From an uncultured Campylobacter sp. (GTDB lineage: Bacteria > Campylobacterota > Campylobacteria > Campylobacterales > Campylobacteraceae), in assembly GCF_937997595.1 (NCBI RefSeq), contig NZ_CALKTS010000325.1, forward strand, positions 1 to 13,877: DNA of 13,877 nucleotides, written 5' to 3'. Positions within the stretch are counted from its first letter, which is position 1, and each line of letters opens with the position of its first letter. The translations under genes and the position numbers were made by a program. Below the pieces are notes generated by a model, which was not told the DNA's origin, searched no databases, and saw only the letters and a program-made list of their open reading frames with translations. Shown here piece after piece: positions 7,250 to 13,877 of this stretch.

Positions 7250-8307
7250 AGATCGGGATTTTTACCCTGCCGCTAGTAAATAATTACGGCGGAATTTTAC
7301 AAGCTTACGCGCTAAGCCGCGTGCTAGTGGGGCTAGGGCATGAGCCACGTCTCATAAACTTGCGCCTGCAAAGAAGTAAACTATCGATTACGTATATTAA
7401 ATTTTTAGTGGTATGCACGCTTAAAAAGGAGCTTTGCGGCGCGAAATTTAATCCCTCTTACGAGCGCGATACTAGCGAGTTTGTATCGGAAAATATTCCT
7501 TCAACCGCGCCTGTTTGCACGCCTGCGGATTTAAAGGCGCTGTGCGAGAAAGAACGCTTTGAAGCGGTGATTTTAGGAAGTGATCAGGTTTTTCGTCCTA
7601 GCTATTTTGCGGATTTTGCAGATTGCTTTAGCCTTGGATTTTTGCCGGCTAACTGCACGCGGATCGCCTATGCTGCAAGCTTTGGCGGAGATAGGCTCTG
7701 TGGGCTTAAAAATCCCGCGGATTTAAAAGCTCACGTTGCAAATTTAGCTAAATTTAAAGCTATTTCGGTGCGCGAGCGTGATGGTGTAAAGCTTGCACGC
7801 GAATGCTTTGGCGTAGATGCGAGCTGGGTGCTAGATCCTACACTTTTGGCTAACAAAGAGATTTACGATAAATTTTTAAGCCATGCGCCAAAGCGCAAGG
7901 GCTTTGCCTATATCCTAGATCCATCGCCTCGCTCAGAAGCGGCGATGGAGCTATTAAAGAAACAAAGCGGCCTAGAGATAGATGAGGTGAATGACCGCGG
8001 CAACCGCATCGGCATAAAAGCGTGGCTAAGCGCTATTGCGGGCGCGGAGTTTGTGCTAACCGACTCATTTCACGGCTGCGTATTTTCTATAATCTTTAAT
8101 AAGCCGTTTTTTGTGCTCGTTAACGCTAGTCGCGGCGCGTCGCGCTTTAGCTCGCTTTTGGGCTCGTTCGGGCTTGAAGATAGAGCTTTGCAAGATCCCA
8201 AAGACGCGCGCTTGGACGCTACTATCGATTGGGATGGCGTAAATGAGGCGTTGCGCCGTAAAAGAGAGGACTCGATGAAATTTTTAAAAACAAGTTTAGG
8301 CTCATAA
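7246..8307 (+). CDS. Polysaccharide pyruvyl transferase family protein
   Basis: A 353-residue protein of the polysaccharide pyruvyl transferase family (PF04230, CsaB/WcaK-like, GT-B-like fold). Family members attach pyruvate ketals from phosphoenolpyruvate to sugars of glycans. Visible motifs: NNYGGILQAYAL (12-23), ILGSDQVFRP (109-118), YAASFG (142-147), SVRERDG (174-180), VLDPTLL (195-201), and the C-terminal LTDSFHGCVFSIIFNKPF (271-288), whose His276 corresponds to the conserved active-site SFHG. No signal peptide or membrane segment; it should act in the cytoplasm on a lipid-linked or nucleotide sugar. ATG 7246 overlaps the FrhB-like stop by 4 bases (ATGA), and the next gene starts 1 base after its stop. 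The family also includes divergent members of other function, so the pyruvyl activity is not certain. Confidence 0.85.
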   Translation: MKIGIFTLPLVNNYGGILQAYALSRVLVGLGHEPRLINLRLQRSKLSITYIKFLVVCTLKKELCGAKFNPSYERDTSEFVSENIPSTAPVCTPADLKALCEKERFEAVILGSDQVFRPSYFADFADCFSLGFLPANCTRIAYAASFGGDRLCGLKNPADLKAHVANLAKFKAISVRERDGVKLARECFGVDASWVLDPTLLANKEIYDKFLSHAPKRKGFAYILDPSPRSEAAMELLKKQSGLEIDEVNDRGNRIGIKAWLSAIAGAEFVLTDSFHGCVFSIIFNKPFFVLVNASRGASRFSSLLGSFGLEDRALQDPKDARLDATIDWDGVNEALRRKREDSMKFLKTSLGS

Positions 8308-8308
8308 A

Positions 8309-9388
8309 ATGAAAATAGCTATGGTAATTTCTGCTTTAGGCAAGGGCGGTGCCGAGCGCGTGCTAAGCGTGCTGGCAAATTTTTTCTGCCGTGAGAATGA
8401 AGTCTGTGTGATAAAATTTGACGCAGACGAGCCGTTTTACGCGCTAGATCTTAAGATCGAGCTTATTAGCTTGGATTTAGGAGTAGGCGATTTAGGAGTA
8501 TTTGGCAATATAAAAAAGCGCTACGATAAAATTTTAGCCTTGCATAGGCTTCTAAAAAGTCGTAAATTTGACGTAGTAATCTCGTTTTTAGATAATACCA
8601 ATGTCCTTACGCTTATCGCAAATCTTGGAGTTGGGCAGAAAATCATCGTCTCCGAGCACACCAATCATCGTTTTTTAAAAAGTCCGATCTGGCGAGCTCT
8701 CAAGCGGATCTTTTATCCGAGGGCTGCAGGTCTTAGTGTGCTTAGTAAATTCGATCTGGATCATTACACATATGTGCAAAATCGCGCGATCATGCCTAAT
8801 CCAATGTTTGAGATTAGCCATGCTAAAGAGGCCCGCCCGCCTAAAGAAAATATCATCCTAGCAGCCGGCCGGCTCAATGTCTATAAGGGCTTTGATGTCC
8901 TTCTTAAGGCGCTTGCGCTTATAGATTTCAATCTTTTAAAAGAGTGGAAGGTGGTGATCGCAGGCGACGGAGAGGAGCGAAAGAGCCTTGAAAGCCTAGC
9001 TGCGAAGCTGCGCTTAAATGTGCAGTTCATCGGCTTTGTGCGCGATATCGAAAGCTTATATGAACGCGCTAAAATCGTAGTCGTAACCTCCAAGATGGAG
9101 GGCTTTTGCAATATTTTGATGGAGAGTATATTTTTCGGCACCGCTAGAATTTCTACAGATTGCATCGCAGGTCCTAGCGAGCTTATAAACGACGGCGTGG
9201 ATGGGTTTTTGTGTCCGGTGGGAGATAGCGCGAGTATCGCTAAAAAGCTTGAAATTCTAATGAGTGACGAAAAGCTGCGCGAGCGGCTCGTGCAAAACGC
9301 CTCCAAGCGCGAGGAGAGCTTTAAAATTGAAACGATCGGACGACGCTGGCTGGATTTTATAGCCGCTACGATACACAGGGAGGAATAA
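8309..9388 (+). CDS. pglH: GT4 glycosyltransferase, PglH-like
   Basis: A 359-residue retaining glycosyltransferase of family GT4 (GT-B fold), cytoplasmic and peripheral to the inner membrane. The N-terminal acceptor motif GKGGAERVLSVLAN is at 11-24, a SEHTN motif at 115-119, donor-domain start AAGRLNVYKGFDVLL at 185-199, IAGDGEE at 217-223, and the donor-binding E-x7-E pair is E264/E272 in MEGFCNILMES. N-terminal blocks (VIKFDADEPFY, ISFLDNTNVLTLIANLG) match what I recall of C. jejuni PglH, the processive enzyme adding terminal GalNAc residues, and the position before a GT2 gene matches pglH-pglI order. Whether it is processive or single-addition is unknown. The start is ATG 8309 with only a weak AGG upstream; translation likely follows from the previous gene. 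The stop overlaps the next ATG by one base (TAATG). Confidence 0.8.
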   Translation: MKIAMVISALGKGGAERVLSVLANFFCRENEVCVIKFDADEPFYALDLKIELISLDLGVGDLGVFGNIKKRYDKILALHRLLKSRKFDVVISFLDNTNVLTLIANLGVGQKIIVSEHTNHRFLKSPIWRALKRIFYPRAAGLSVLSKFDLDHYTYVQNRAIMPNPMFEISHAKEARPPKENIILAAGRLNVYKGFDVLLKALALIDFNLLKEWKVVIAGDGEERKSLESLAAKLRLNVQFIGFVRDIESLYERAKIVVVTSKMEGFCNILMESIFFGTARISTDCIAGPSELINDGVDGFLCPVGDSASIAKKLEILMSDEKLRERLVQNASKREESFKIETIGRRWLDFIAATIHREE

Positions 9389-10653
9389 TGAGCGAAAATC
9401 CCCTAATCTCGGTCATCATCCCCGTTTATAATGTCAAAGAATTTCTGCACGCTTGCATGGAGCGCATCATGGCGCAGACTTATGCGAATTTAGAAATTTT
9501 GCTCGTAGATGATGGCTCAAATGACGGCAGCGAGGCGATTTGCGACGAATACGCCACGCGTGATCCCCGTGTGTGCGTGCTGCATAGACTAAACGGCGGA
9601 CAGGCTAGCGCGCGAAACGCCGCTTTAGATGTCGCTCGCGGGGAGTTTATCAGTTTCGTAGACAGCGATGATTTAATAAGCCTTGATTTGATTGAGACTC
9701 TTTTTCATCTTACGCAGAAATTTTGCACCAAAATCGCTATGTGCGGCTACACAGCATTTAGCGACGAGAGCGAAATAAATAATTTCAAGGCGGCTTTAAA
9801 TTCTAAAGAAAATCAAAATTCTAAAGAGATTAGTAATCCAGGAGGAGCTGCAAATTCGAATGCCAACGCAGGCGAATACAAAATATCGCCGCAAGAGCTT
9901 TTTAGACGCAGCTGCACGCAGGATCCGTATTTTAGCACCGCGGTTTGGCGCGCGCTGTTTGCTCGCGAAATTTTCACTGCTTTGCGCTTTCCTACGGGGC
10001 AGATCTATGAGGATGTGGCGATATTTTTTGATATTTTTAACGCTTCTATTACGGCGTGCACGGATGAAATTTTATATTTTTACCGCGTAAGGGCGGGCTC
10101 GACCGTAAACTCATTCGCGCGCAGGCATCTTGCGGTCATCGCTGCGGTGCGCCGCTATACTGAGGCGATCGCTGCGAATTATCCAAGCTTGGCGCGTGAG
10201 GCTAATTTTACTCGCTGCGAGTCCGCGCTGAATACGGCGTTTTTAATTATCAAATCGAGCTTTGATCTTGCAGGCTTGGATGGAGATGCAACTTCTCCTT
10301 CCGAGGCTAATACGTGCGGTTTGACAAACGAGGCAGATTTGCATGACGCTGGTAGTTTATCTTGCGCATGCGGTAAAAATTCCGCATTTAAAAATTCCGC
10401 CAAGCAAAATTATATGCAAAATTCCGAGCAAAATTCCGCGTCGCAAAGAAAGATCGCAGATCCCCGCTCTCCTTTAAGCGCTGCAGAAGCTGCGGATCAG
10501 ATCCGCTCACTGCACGCTTTGGTGCGCGAGCAGCTGGATTTTGGATTTTTCGCAGCGCATGCAAGCCGCACGCAGACGCTGATGATGGTCTTGTTTTACG
10601 CTAGCCCCGCGCTTTTGCGGCTATTTTATAAAATTTATCGGAAGCTAAAATGA
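9388..10653 (+). CDS. GT2 family glycosyltransferase with two low-complexity inserts
   Basis: A 421-residue inverting GT2 (GT-A fold) transferase. Motifs: VIIPVYN (9-15), LLVDDGSNDGS (38-48) with nucleotide-binding D41/D42, GGQASARNAAL (70-80), the metal-binding DSD (92-94) in FVDSDD, and a YED (207-209) where a catalytic acid is expected. It stands where C. jejuni has pglI (the glucose branch enzyme, also GT2), but the sequence looks more like generic capsule/LPS GT2 enzymes, so I give no symbol. Two stretches, about residues 131-165 and 296-362, are polar, Asn/Ser-rich and carry RAATTY repeats; the second splits the C-terminal helical part. The C-terminal end has a hydrophobic/basic tail that may contact membrane. 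RBS AGGGAGG (9377-9383) precedes ATG 9388. It overlaps the next gene by 4 bases (ATGA). Confidence 0.83.
   Translation: MSENPLISVIIPVYNVKEFLHACMERIMAQTYANLEILLVDDGSNDGSEAICDEYATRDPRVCVLHRLNGGQASARNAALDVARGEFISFVDSDDLISLDLIETLFHLTQKFCTKIAMCGYTAFSDESEINNFKAALNSKENQNSKEISNPGGAANSNANAGEYKISPQELFRRSCTQDPYFSTAVWRALFAREIFTALRFPTGQIYEDVAIFFDIFNASITACTDEILYFYRVRAGSTVNSFARRHLAVIAAVRRYTEAIAANYPSLAREANFTRCESALNTAFLIIKSSFDLAGLDGDATSPSEANTCGLTNEADLHDAGSLSCACGKNSAFKNSAKQNYMQNSEQNSASQRKIADPRSPLSAAEAADQIRSLHALVREQLDFGFFAAHASRTQTLMMVLFYASPALLRLFYKIYRKLK
9781..9860 (+). repeat. Short RAATTY array 3a (GT2 gene)
   Basis: Three RAATTY sites in 80 bases, encoding LNSKENQNSKE and ANSNANA between the DSD motif and the YED motif of the GT2 enzyme. 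Confidence 0.5.
10374..10440 (+). repeat. RAATTY array 3b (GT2 gene)
   Basis: Four copies of AAATTCCG in 67 bases (near 10378, 10392, 10420 and 10432), spaced 14, 28 and 12 bases, all in the Asn-Ser phase and all in the coding orientation. It is the most regular copy of the word in the window. Confidence 0.7.
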
Positions 10654-11693
10654 AAATTTTATTCGTCATCGCAGCTCTTAGAAACGGCGGCGCCGAGCGC
10701 GTGCTTCAGGTTTTGGCGAACCATTTTGCGCGCGCAAACGACGTTACGATCGCGATTTTGGAAAACGACGAGGGCAGGTATAAATTTAGCGAAAAGATAA
10801 AATTTTTGCATCTAGATGTTTATAAAAACGGCGGCAGGTTCGATAAATACAGAATTTTGCGCGAGTGTTTCAAGCGCGAGCGCCCAAGCGTCATCATCAG
10901 CTTTATGGACTGGACGAACGTAGCGTGCGTGATCGCAAATTTCGGACTTAAAATTCCACTCATCGCGACCGAACACAACGCGCACGATTATCTGCCAAGC
11001 GGGTTTTTTAGCCGCGTGCGCGATCTGTGCTATAAAAAAGCAGACGCGCTTACGGTGCTTACGCGTTCGGACTTTGAGTACTATTCGCGATTTGTCAAAA
11101 ACTGCTTCGTCGTGCATAACCCCTTTTTCGGCGAGATTTGCGATACCAATGGCGCTAAGCGAAATGTGATCTTAAGCGTCGGCAGGCTCGAGCCCGTCAA
11201 GGGGTATGAAATTTACTTTGATGCGCTAAGCAGGATCGATAAAAGCCTGCTTGAGAAGTGGGAAATTTTAATCGCGGGCGACGGCTCGCTACGCGAAAGC
11301 TTGCGCGAGCTCGTGGCGCGGCTCGGGCTTGAAGTGCGATTTTTAGGGCACAAGCAGGACGTGAGCGAGCTGTATAAAGAAGCTAAAATTTTTGTGCTAA
11401 GCTCGCTTAATGAAGGGCTTTCAAATGTGCTGATTGAGTCCGCATTTTATGGCTGCGCACGGCTTAGCAGCGATACGGCAGGCGCAAAAGAGCTAATAAA
11501 GGACGGTTTTAGCGGCATTTTGTTTAAATGCGGCGATGCGAATGGGCTTGCGAGAAAGCTTGAAAATTTAATGCGTGATGAGGCGCTGCGAGATGCTCTC
11601 GTGCAAAATGCAAATGAAAATTTAGACGATTTTTCGCAGGAGCGCATAGTCGAGCTTTGGCAGGGCTTGATAGATCGATTCGCACGCAAATAG
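10650..11693 (+). CDS. GT4 glycosyltransferase, second PglH-like copy
   Basis: A 347-residue GT4 transferase, cytoplasmic and membrane-associated by analogy. It has RNGGAERVLQVLAN (11-24), ISFMDWTNVACVIANFGL (83-100), TEHNAH (107-112), SVGRLEPVKGYEIYFDAL (176-193), IAGDGSL (208-214) and the E-x7-E donor motif E255/E263 in NEGLSNVLIES. It aligns along its whole length with the PglH-like protein two genes upstream, with the same blocks in the same order, so the two are paralogues flanking the GT2 gene. Sequence differs enough that different sugar or linkage specificity is likely. The start ATG 10650 overlaps the GT2 stop as ATGA. After its TAG comes the only long gap inside the cluster, so the first coupled block ends here. 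Confidence 0.8.
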   Translation: MKILFVIAALRNGGAERVLQVLANHFARANDVTIAILENDEGRYKFSEKIKFLHLDVYKNGGRFDKYRILRECFKRERPSVIISFMDWTNVACVIANFGLKIPLIATEHNAHDYLPSGFFSRVRDLCYKKADALTVLTRSDFEYYSRFVKNCFVVHNPFFGEICDTNGAKRNVILSVGRLEPVKGYEIYFDALSRIDKSLLEKWEILIAGDGSLRESLRELVARLGLEVRFLGHKQDVSELYKEAKIFVLSSLNEGLSNVLIESAFYGCARLSSDTAGAKELIKDGFSGILFKCGDANGLARKLENLMRDEALRDALVQNANENLDDFSQERIVELWQGLIDRFARK

Positions 11694-11942
11694 TAGCCGC
11701 TTATCGATGCCCTAGCAGCGCGCAGGGATTAAATTTAAACTTCGGTGTGCTAAGATAGGCTCTTGCGCCCAAGCGTAGCAGCGCGTTTAAATTTACAAAG
11801 CGCATCGCGCGATGAAATTTAGCCGCTTAGAACAGCGCAAAATACGCTAAATTTAAACGGAGTGTGCGGCGTATGCTCGCATAAAAAGGCGTGAGTAAAG
11901 CTTAAATTTAGGGCGCGGCAGCGATATTTAAAAGGTAAAGGG
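11694..11942. other. 249-base spacer inside the pgl locus, AT-island rich
   Basis: No gene fits. The stretch has AT islands centred on AAATTT at about 11731, 11790, 11815, 11849 and 11904, a perfect 12-base palindrome CATCGCGCGATG (11803-11814), and a short inverted repeat TATGC/GCATA (11872-11883). No clear TATAAT and no terminator with a T-run were found. It separates the coupled block 4104-11693 from pglJ-pglB. It may hold a weak internal promoter or be a decayed gene; neither can be shown from sequence alone. Confidence 0.45.
11803..11814. repeat. Perfect 12-base palindrome
   Basis: CATCGCGCGATG equals its own reverse complement and lies in the middle of the spacer before pglJ. It might be a protein-binding site; short GC palindromes also arise by chance. 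Confidence 0.25.
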
Positions 11943-13061
11943 ATGAAGAAATTAAGCGTTTTTATATATTCGATGGCAGGAGGCGGCGCCGAACGCGTCG
12001 TAAGCAACCTCTTAGGCGAGCTTACGGCACGCTACGAAGTGCATCTGGTGCTGATGAACGAGAGGATTTTTTATGAAATTCCAAGCGACGTGCAGATCCA
12101 CTTCATCGAAAAATCAGCCCCTTTTGAAAATGGACTGTTGAAGCTCGCAAAGCTGCCGTTTTTGGCGCTGCGATACAAAAAGCTATGCGAGAGGCTGGGC
12201 ATCAATATCCACTTTGTTTGGATGAACCGCCCGTGTTACGTGGCGGCGCTGGCGCGAGTTTACGGATTGGGCGGAACGATGATTTTTAACGAATGCTCGA
12301 CGCCGTCGGTGCTGTATAAAGAGCCGAGCTTCAAATCTAAAATTTCAAAGCTTCTGCTGCGTAAGCTCTATCCGAAGGCCGATTTTATCTTTCCGAACTC
12401 GCTTGGAAATCTGCGCGATCTGGCGGATAATTTCGGGATTGATGAGCGCAAGATGAGCGTGCTGTATAACGCGATCGATCTAGATGAGATCGGCCGCAAA
12501 GCTAGCGAGCCTATCGCGCAGCAGCGGCCGTTTTTTCTAAGCGTCGGCAGGCTCGATGCGGGCAAAAACCACGCGCTTTTAATCCGCGCGTATGCGAATT
12601 TAAAAAATAACGACAAAGACCTGCTGATCTTGGGCGACGGCGTGCTGCGAGCCGAGCTTGAGGCCCTGATAGAGGAGCTGGGCTTAGGCGGTCGCGTGAA
12701 GCTTTTGGGCTTTGACGCAAACCCGTATAAATATATGGCTAGATGCTATGCGTTTGTCTTCGTAAGCCTTTTTGAGGGGTTTTCAAACGCGCTTATCGAA
12801 GCTCTTGCGTGCGGCAAGCTCGTGATTTCAAGCGATCATCAAAGCGGCGCGCGCGAGCTTATGGGGCAGAGCGAATGGGGCGTGCTGGTGGGCGTGAACG
12901 ATCTAGAAAGCACTCAAGCGGCGATGCAAAAAGCGCTGGATGATGAAAATTATGTAAAATTTTATGAGAAAAAGGCTAAAATTAGAGCCTCGTTTTTCGA
13001 TAAAAAACGGATAGCAAGCGAGCTGATCGCAAAAATAGAACAAATCGACGAAGGAAAATAG
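11943..13061 (+). CDS. pglJ: GT4 glycosyltransferase PglJ
   Basis: A 372-residue GT4 enzyme that agrees closely with my memory of C. jejuni PglJ, the GalNAc transferase that adds the second GalNAc of the lipid-linked N-glycan precursor. Shared blocks include the N-terminus VFIYSMAGGGAERVV (6-20), LKLPFLAL-like KLPFLALRYKKLC (70-82), FNECSTPSVLY (115-125), KLYPKADFIFPNSLGNL (141-157), LYNAIDL (174-180), SVGRLDAGKNHALLIRAYA (200-218), FDANPYKYMARC (257-268) and the E-x7-E pair E278/E286 in FEGFSNALIEA. No membrane segment. ATG 11943 follows AAAGG (11931-11935) at 7 bases. It is preceded by a 249-base spacer and followed 2 bases later by pglB, the same pglJ-pglB order as in C. jejuni. Confidence 0.9.
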   Translation: MKKLSVFIYSMAGGGAERVVSNLLGELTARYEVHLVLMNERIFYEIPSDVQIHFIEKSAPFENGLLKLAKLPFLALRYKKLCERLGINIHFVWMNRPCYVAALARVYGLGGTMIFNECSTPSVLYKEPSFKSKISKLLLRKLYPKADFIFPNSLGNLRDLADNFGIDERKMSVLYNAIDLDEIGRKASEPIAQQRPFFLSVGRLDAGKNHALLIRAYANLKNNDKDLLILGDGVLRAELEALIEELGLGGRVKLLGFDANPYKYMARCYAFVFVSLFEGFSNALIEALACGKLVISSDHQSGARELMGQSEWGVLVGVNDLESTQAAMQKALDDENYVKFYEKKAKIRASFFDKKRIASELIAKIEQIDEGK

Positions 13062-13063
13062 GC

Positions 13064-13877
13064 GTGGGTGAAGAAAAAAAGGCTTTTAGCGTCAGAGAGA
13101 TCGACGAAGGATCGGACGATCAAAAAGGCGCGCAATCAATGGGTGCCGACAAAGCTGCCTTAAGCGAAAATTTTGCTAGTGAGGGAAATTTTGACGCAGA
13201 GTATTCCGCAAGCGGCGGAGAGAATTTTAACGGCGAAAATGCCGAGCTTAAGGGTAGCGAGGATACCGCGCCTCAGAGCGATAAAAATTCCGCGCTTGAT
13301 GCAAAAAATTCTGCGAGCAAAAATTCCGCGCACGCCGGCGTTAAAAATTTAAGCGACGATCAAGCGCGCGCTGTTTCTGCAAAAATGCGAGCACAAAAAA
13401 AATCCAAAAAGGCTAAAAAATCAAGCGGACGAAATTCTACCTCGGTAAATTCTGAAAATTCCACAGGCGCAAATTCTACAAATAAAAATTCCGCTGGCGT
13501 TGCGAACTCTACAAATAAAAATTCCGCAAAAGCCGCTAATTTGGCTAAATTTAAAAACGCGAATTCTGCAAATTCTTTAAATTCTACAAACAGCATAAAT
13601 TCTGATAATTCTAAAAGCTTTACAGCAGAAAATTCCCAAAATTCTAAAAATCAGGCAGCTGGCGCGCTTCCTGCCAGGCGTAGAATTTTCGGCTTTATAA
13701 AAAATTATGAGTTCTCCAAGCATATTTTGCTGATGATTTTGCTCGCGTTTGCCTTTAGTGTGGCGTTTCGTATGTGGTGGGTGTATTGGGCGAGCGGATT
13801 TCCGAACTACTTTTTTTGGGACGGCGAGCTGATGATAAACACGAACGACGGCTACGCCTTTGCAGAGGGCGCGCGCG
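13064..13877 (+). CDS. pglB: Oligosaccharyltransferase PglB, 5' part, with long N-terminal extension
   Basis: The first 271 codons of the STT3-type oligosaccharyltransferase that moves the lipid-linked glycan onto Asn of D/E-x-N-x-S/T sequons in the periplasm; the gene runs off the window. The PglB match begins at about residue 215: the first membrane helix (about 219-238), then WWVYWASGFPNYFFWDGELM and INTNDGYAFAEGAR, where D262 corresponds to the catalytic metal-binding Asp of the first external loop. In C. jejuni that helix starts near residue 12, so this protein has about 200 extra N-terminal residues on the cytoplasmic side: acidic and polar at first, then Asn-Ser-rich, with a basic patch AQKKSKKAKKSSGR (about 110-123). 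The start is GTG 13064, 9 bases after AAGG (13051-13054); ATG 13139 and ATG 13385 are alternatives, but the frame is open and in phase from the pglJ stop. Confidence 0.88.
   Translation, partial: MGEEKKAFSVREIDEGSDDQKGAQSMGADKAALSENFASEGNFDAEYSASGGENFNGENAELKGSEDTAPQSDKNSALDAKNSASKNSAHAGVKNLSDDQARAVSAKMRAQKKSKKAKKSSGRNSTSVNSENSTGANSTNKNSAGVANSTNKNSAKAANLAKFKNANSANSLNSTNSINSDNSKSFTAENSQNSKNQAAGALPARRRIFGFIKNYEFSKHILLMILLAFAFSVAFRMWWVYWASGFPNYFFWDGELMINTNDGYAFAEGAR
13141..13690 (+). repeat. RAATTY-rich in-frame array 4 (pglB 5' region)
   Basis: About 21 RAATTY hexamers in 550 bases by hand count. AAATTCCG occurs near 13286, 13321, 13488 and 13520; AAATTCT variants fill much of the rest. They are read almost entirely as Asn-Ser with Ala, Thr or Lys between. 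The region codes for the cytoplasmic N-terminal extension of PglB. Confidence 0.75.

Noticed and set aside
8881..9306. Minus-strand frame of 141 codons within the PglH-like gene
   Set aside because: It lies wholly inside the donor domain of a clear GT4 gene and shows no family motif.
13395..13402. A8 run in pglB as a phase-variation tract
   Set aside because: Campylobacter phase variation normally uses long poly-G/C tracts; A8 within Lys codons is common in such sequence and the frame is intact.
13360..13596. Minus-strand open frame with repeating Glu-Phe units (VEF, AEF)
   Set aside because: It is the antisense of the pglB repeat array. AATT is palindromic, so its complement also avoids stops and reads as Glu/Lys-Phe. 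The + strand frame continues into conserved PglB sequence.
1031..13690. CRISPR array
   Set aside because: The repeats are short, irregularly spaced, lie in coding frames and have no constant-length spacers.

Overview
The window is a gene-dense stretch with every supported gene on the + strand. It looks like an epsilonproteobacterium of the genus Campylobacter, probably one of the oral, relatively GC-rich species such as C. gracilis. The genus rests on the recognisable PglB, PglJ, Gne and FabI sequences and on pgl gene order. The species is a guess from composition and from the odd Asn-Ser-rich inserts.

Layout. (1) 1-593: the 3' end of fabI (enoyl-ACP reductase) and a small unknown gene. (2) 594-846: a spacer with weak hairpins and a 22-codon ORF coupled to the next gene. 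(3) 847-2980: two overlapping DNA-metabolism genes, a PolB-type DEDDy 3'-5' exonuclease and a small ATP-dependent DNA ligase with a signal peptide (Lig E type, probably periplasmic). (4) 2991-13877: a protein N-glycosylation (pgl) locus. It starts behind a candidate -10 box and runs gne (UDP-hexose/HexNAc 4-epimerase), a Wzx-type flippase, an iron-sulfur FrhB/FdhB-like protein, a polysaccharide pyruvyl transferase family protein, a PglH-like GT4, a GT2, a second PglH-like GT4, a 249-base spacer, a PglJ-like GT4, and the 5' part of pglB (oligosaccharyltransferase). From the flippase to the second GT4 the genes overlap or touch, so this is an operon.

How the genes work together. By analogy with C. 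jejuni, Gne supplies UDP-GalNAc, the GT4/GT2 enzymes build a lipid-linked oligosaccharide on the cytoplasmic face, a flippase turns it to the periplasm, and PglB moves it to asparagine. Compared with the C. jejuni order gne-pglK-pglH-pglI-pglJ-pglB, the ABC flippase position holds a Wzx-type protein, two extra genes of a kind that decorate glycans (FrhB-like plus pyruvyl transferase-like) are inserted, and the PglH-like enzyme is present twice. The glycan is therefore probably different from the C. jejuni heptasaccharide.

The most unusual signal is not a gene. Four unrelated proteins (exonuclease, FrhB-like, GT2, PglB) carry in-frame low-complexity segments rich in Asn-Ser and Asn-Phe. At DNA level these are dense arrays of the hexamer RAATTY, often within a longer word AAAATTCCGC: about 60 sites in about 1.4 kb by hand count, against 5 in the 990-base gne gene. 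RAATTY is the motif methylated by CtsM, which marks DNA for uptake in C. jejuni natural transformation. The arrays may thus be uptake or methylation site clusters carried as disordered protein inserts. That link is inference.
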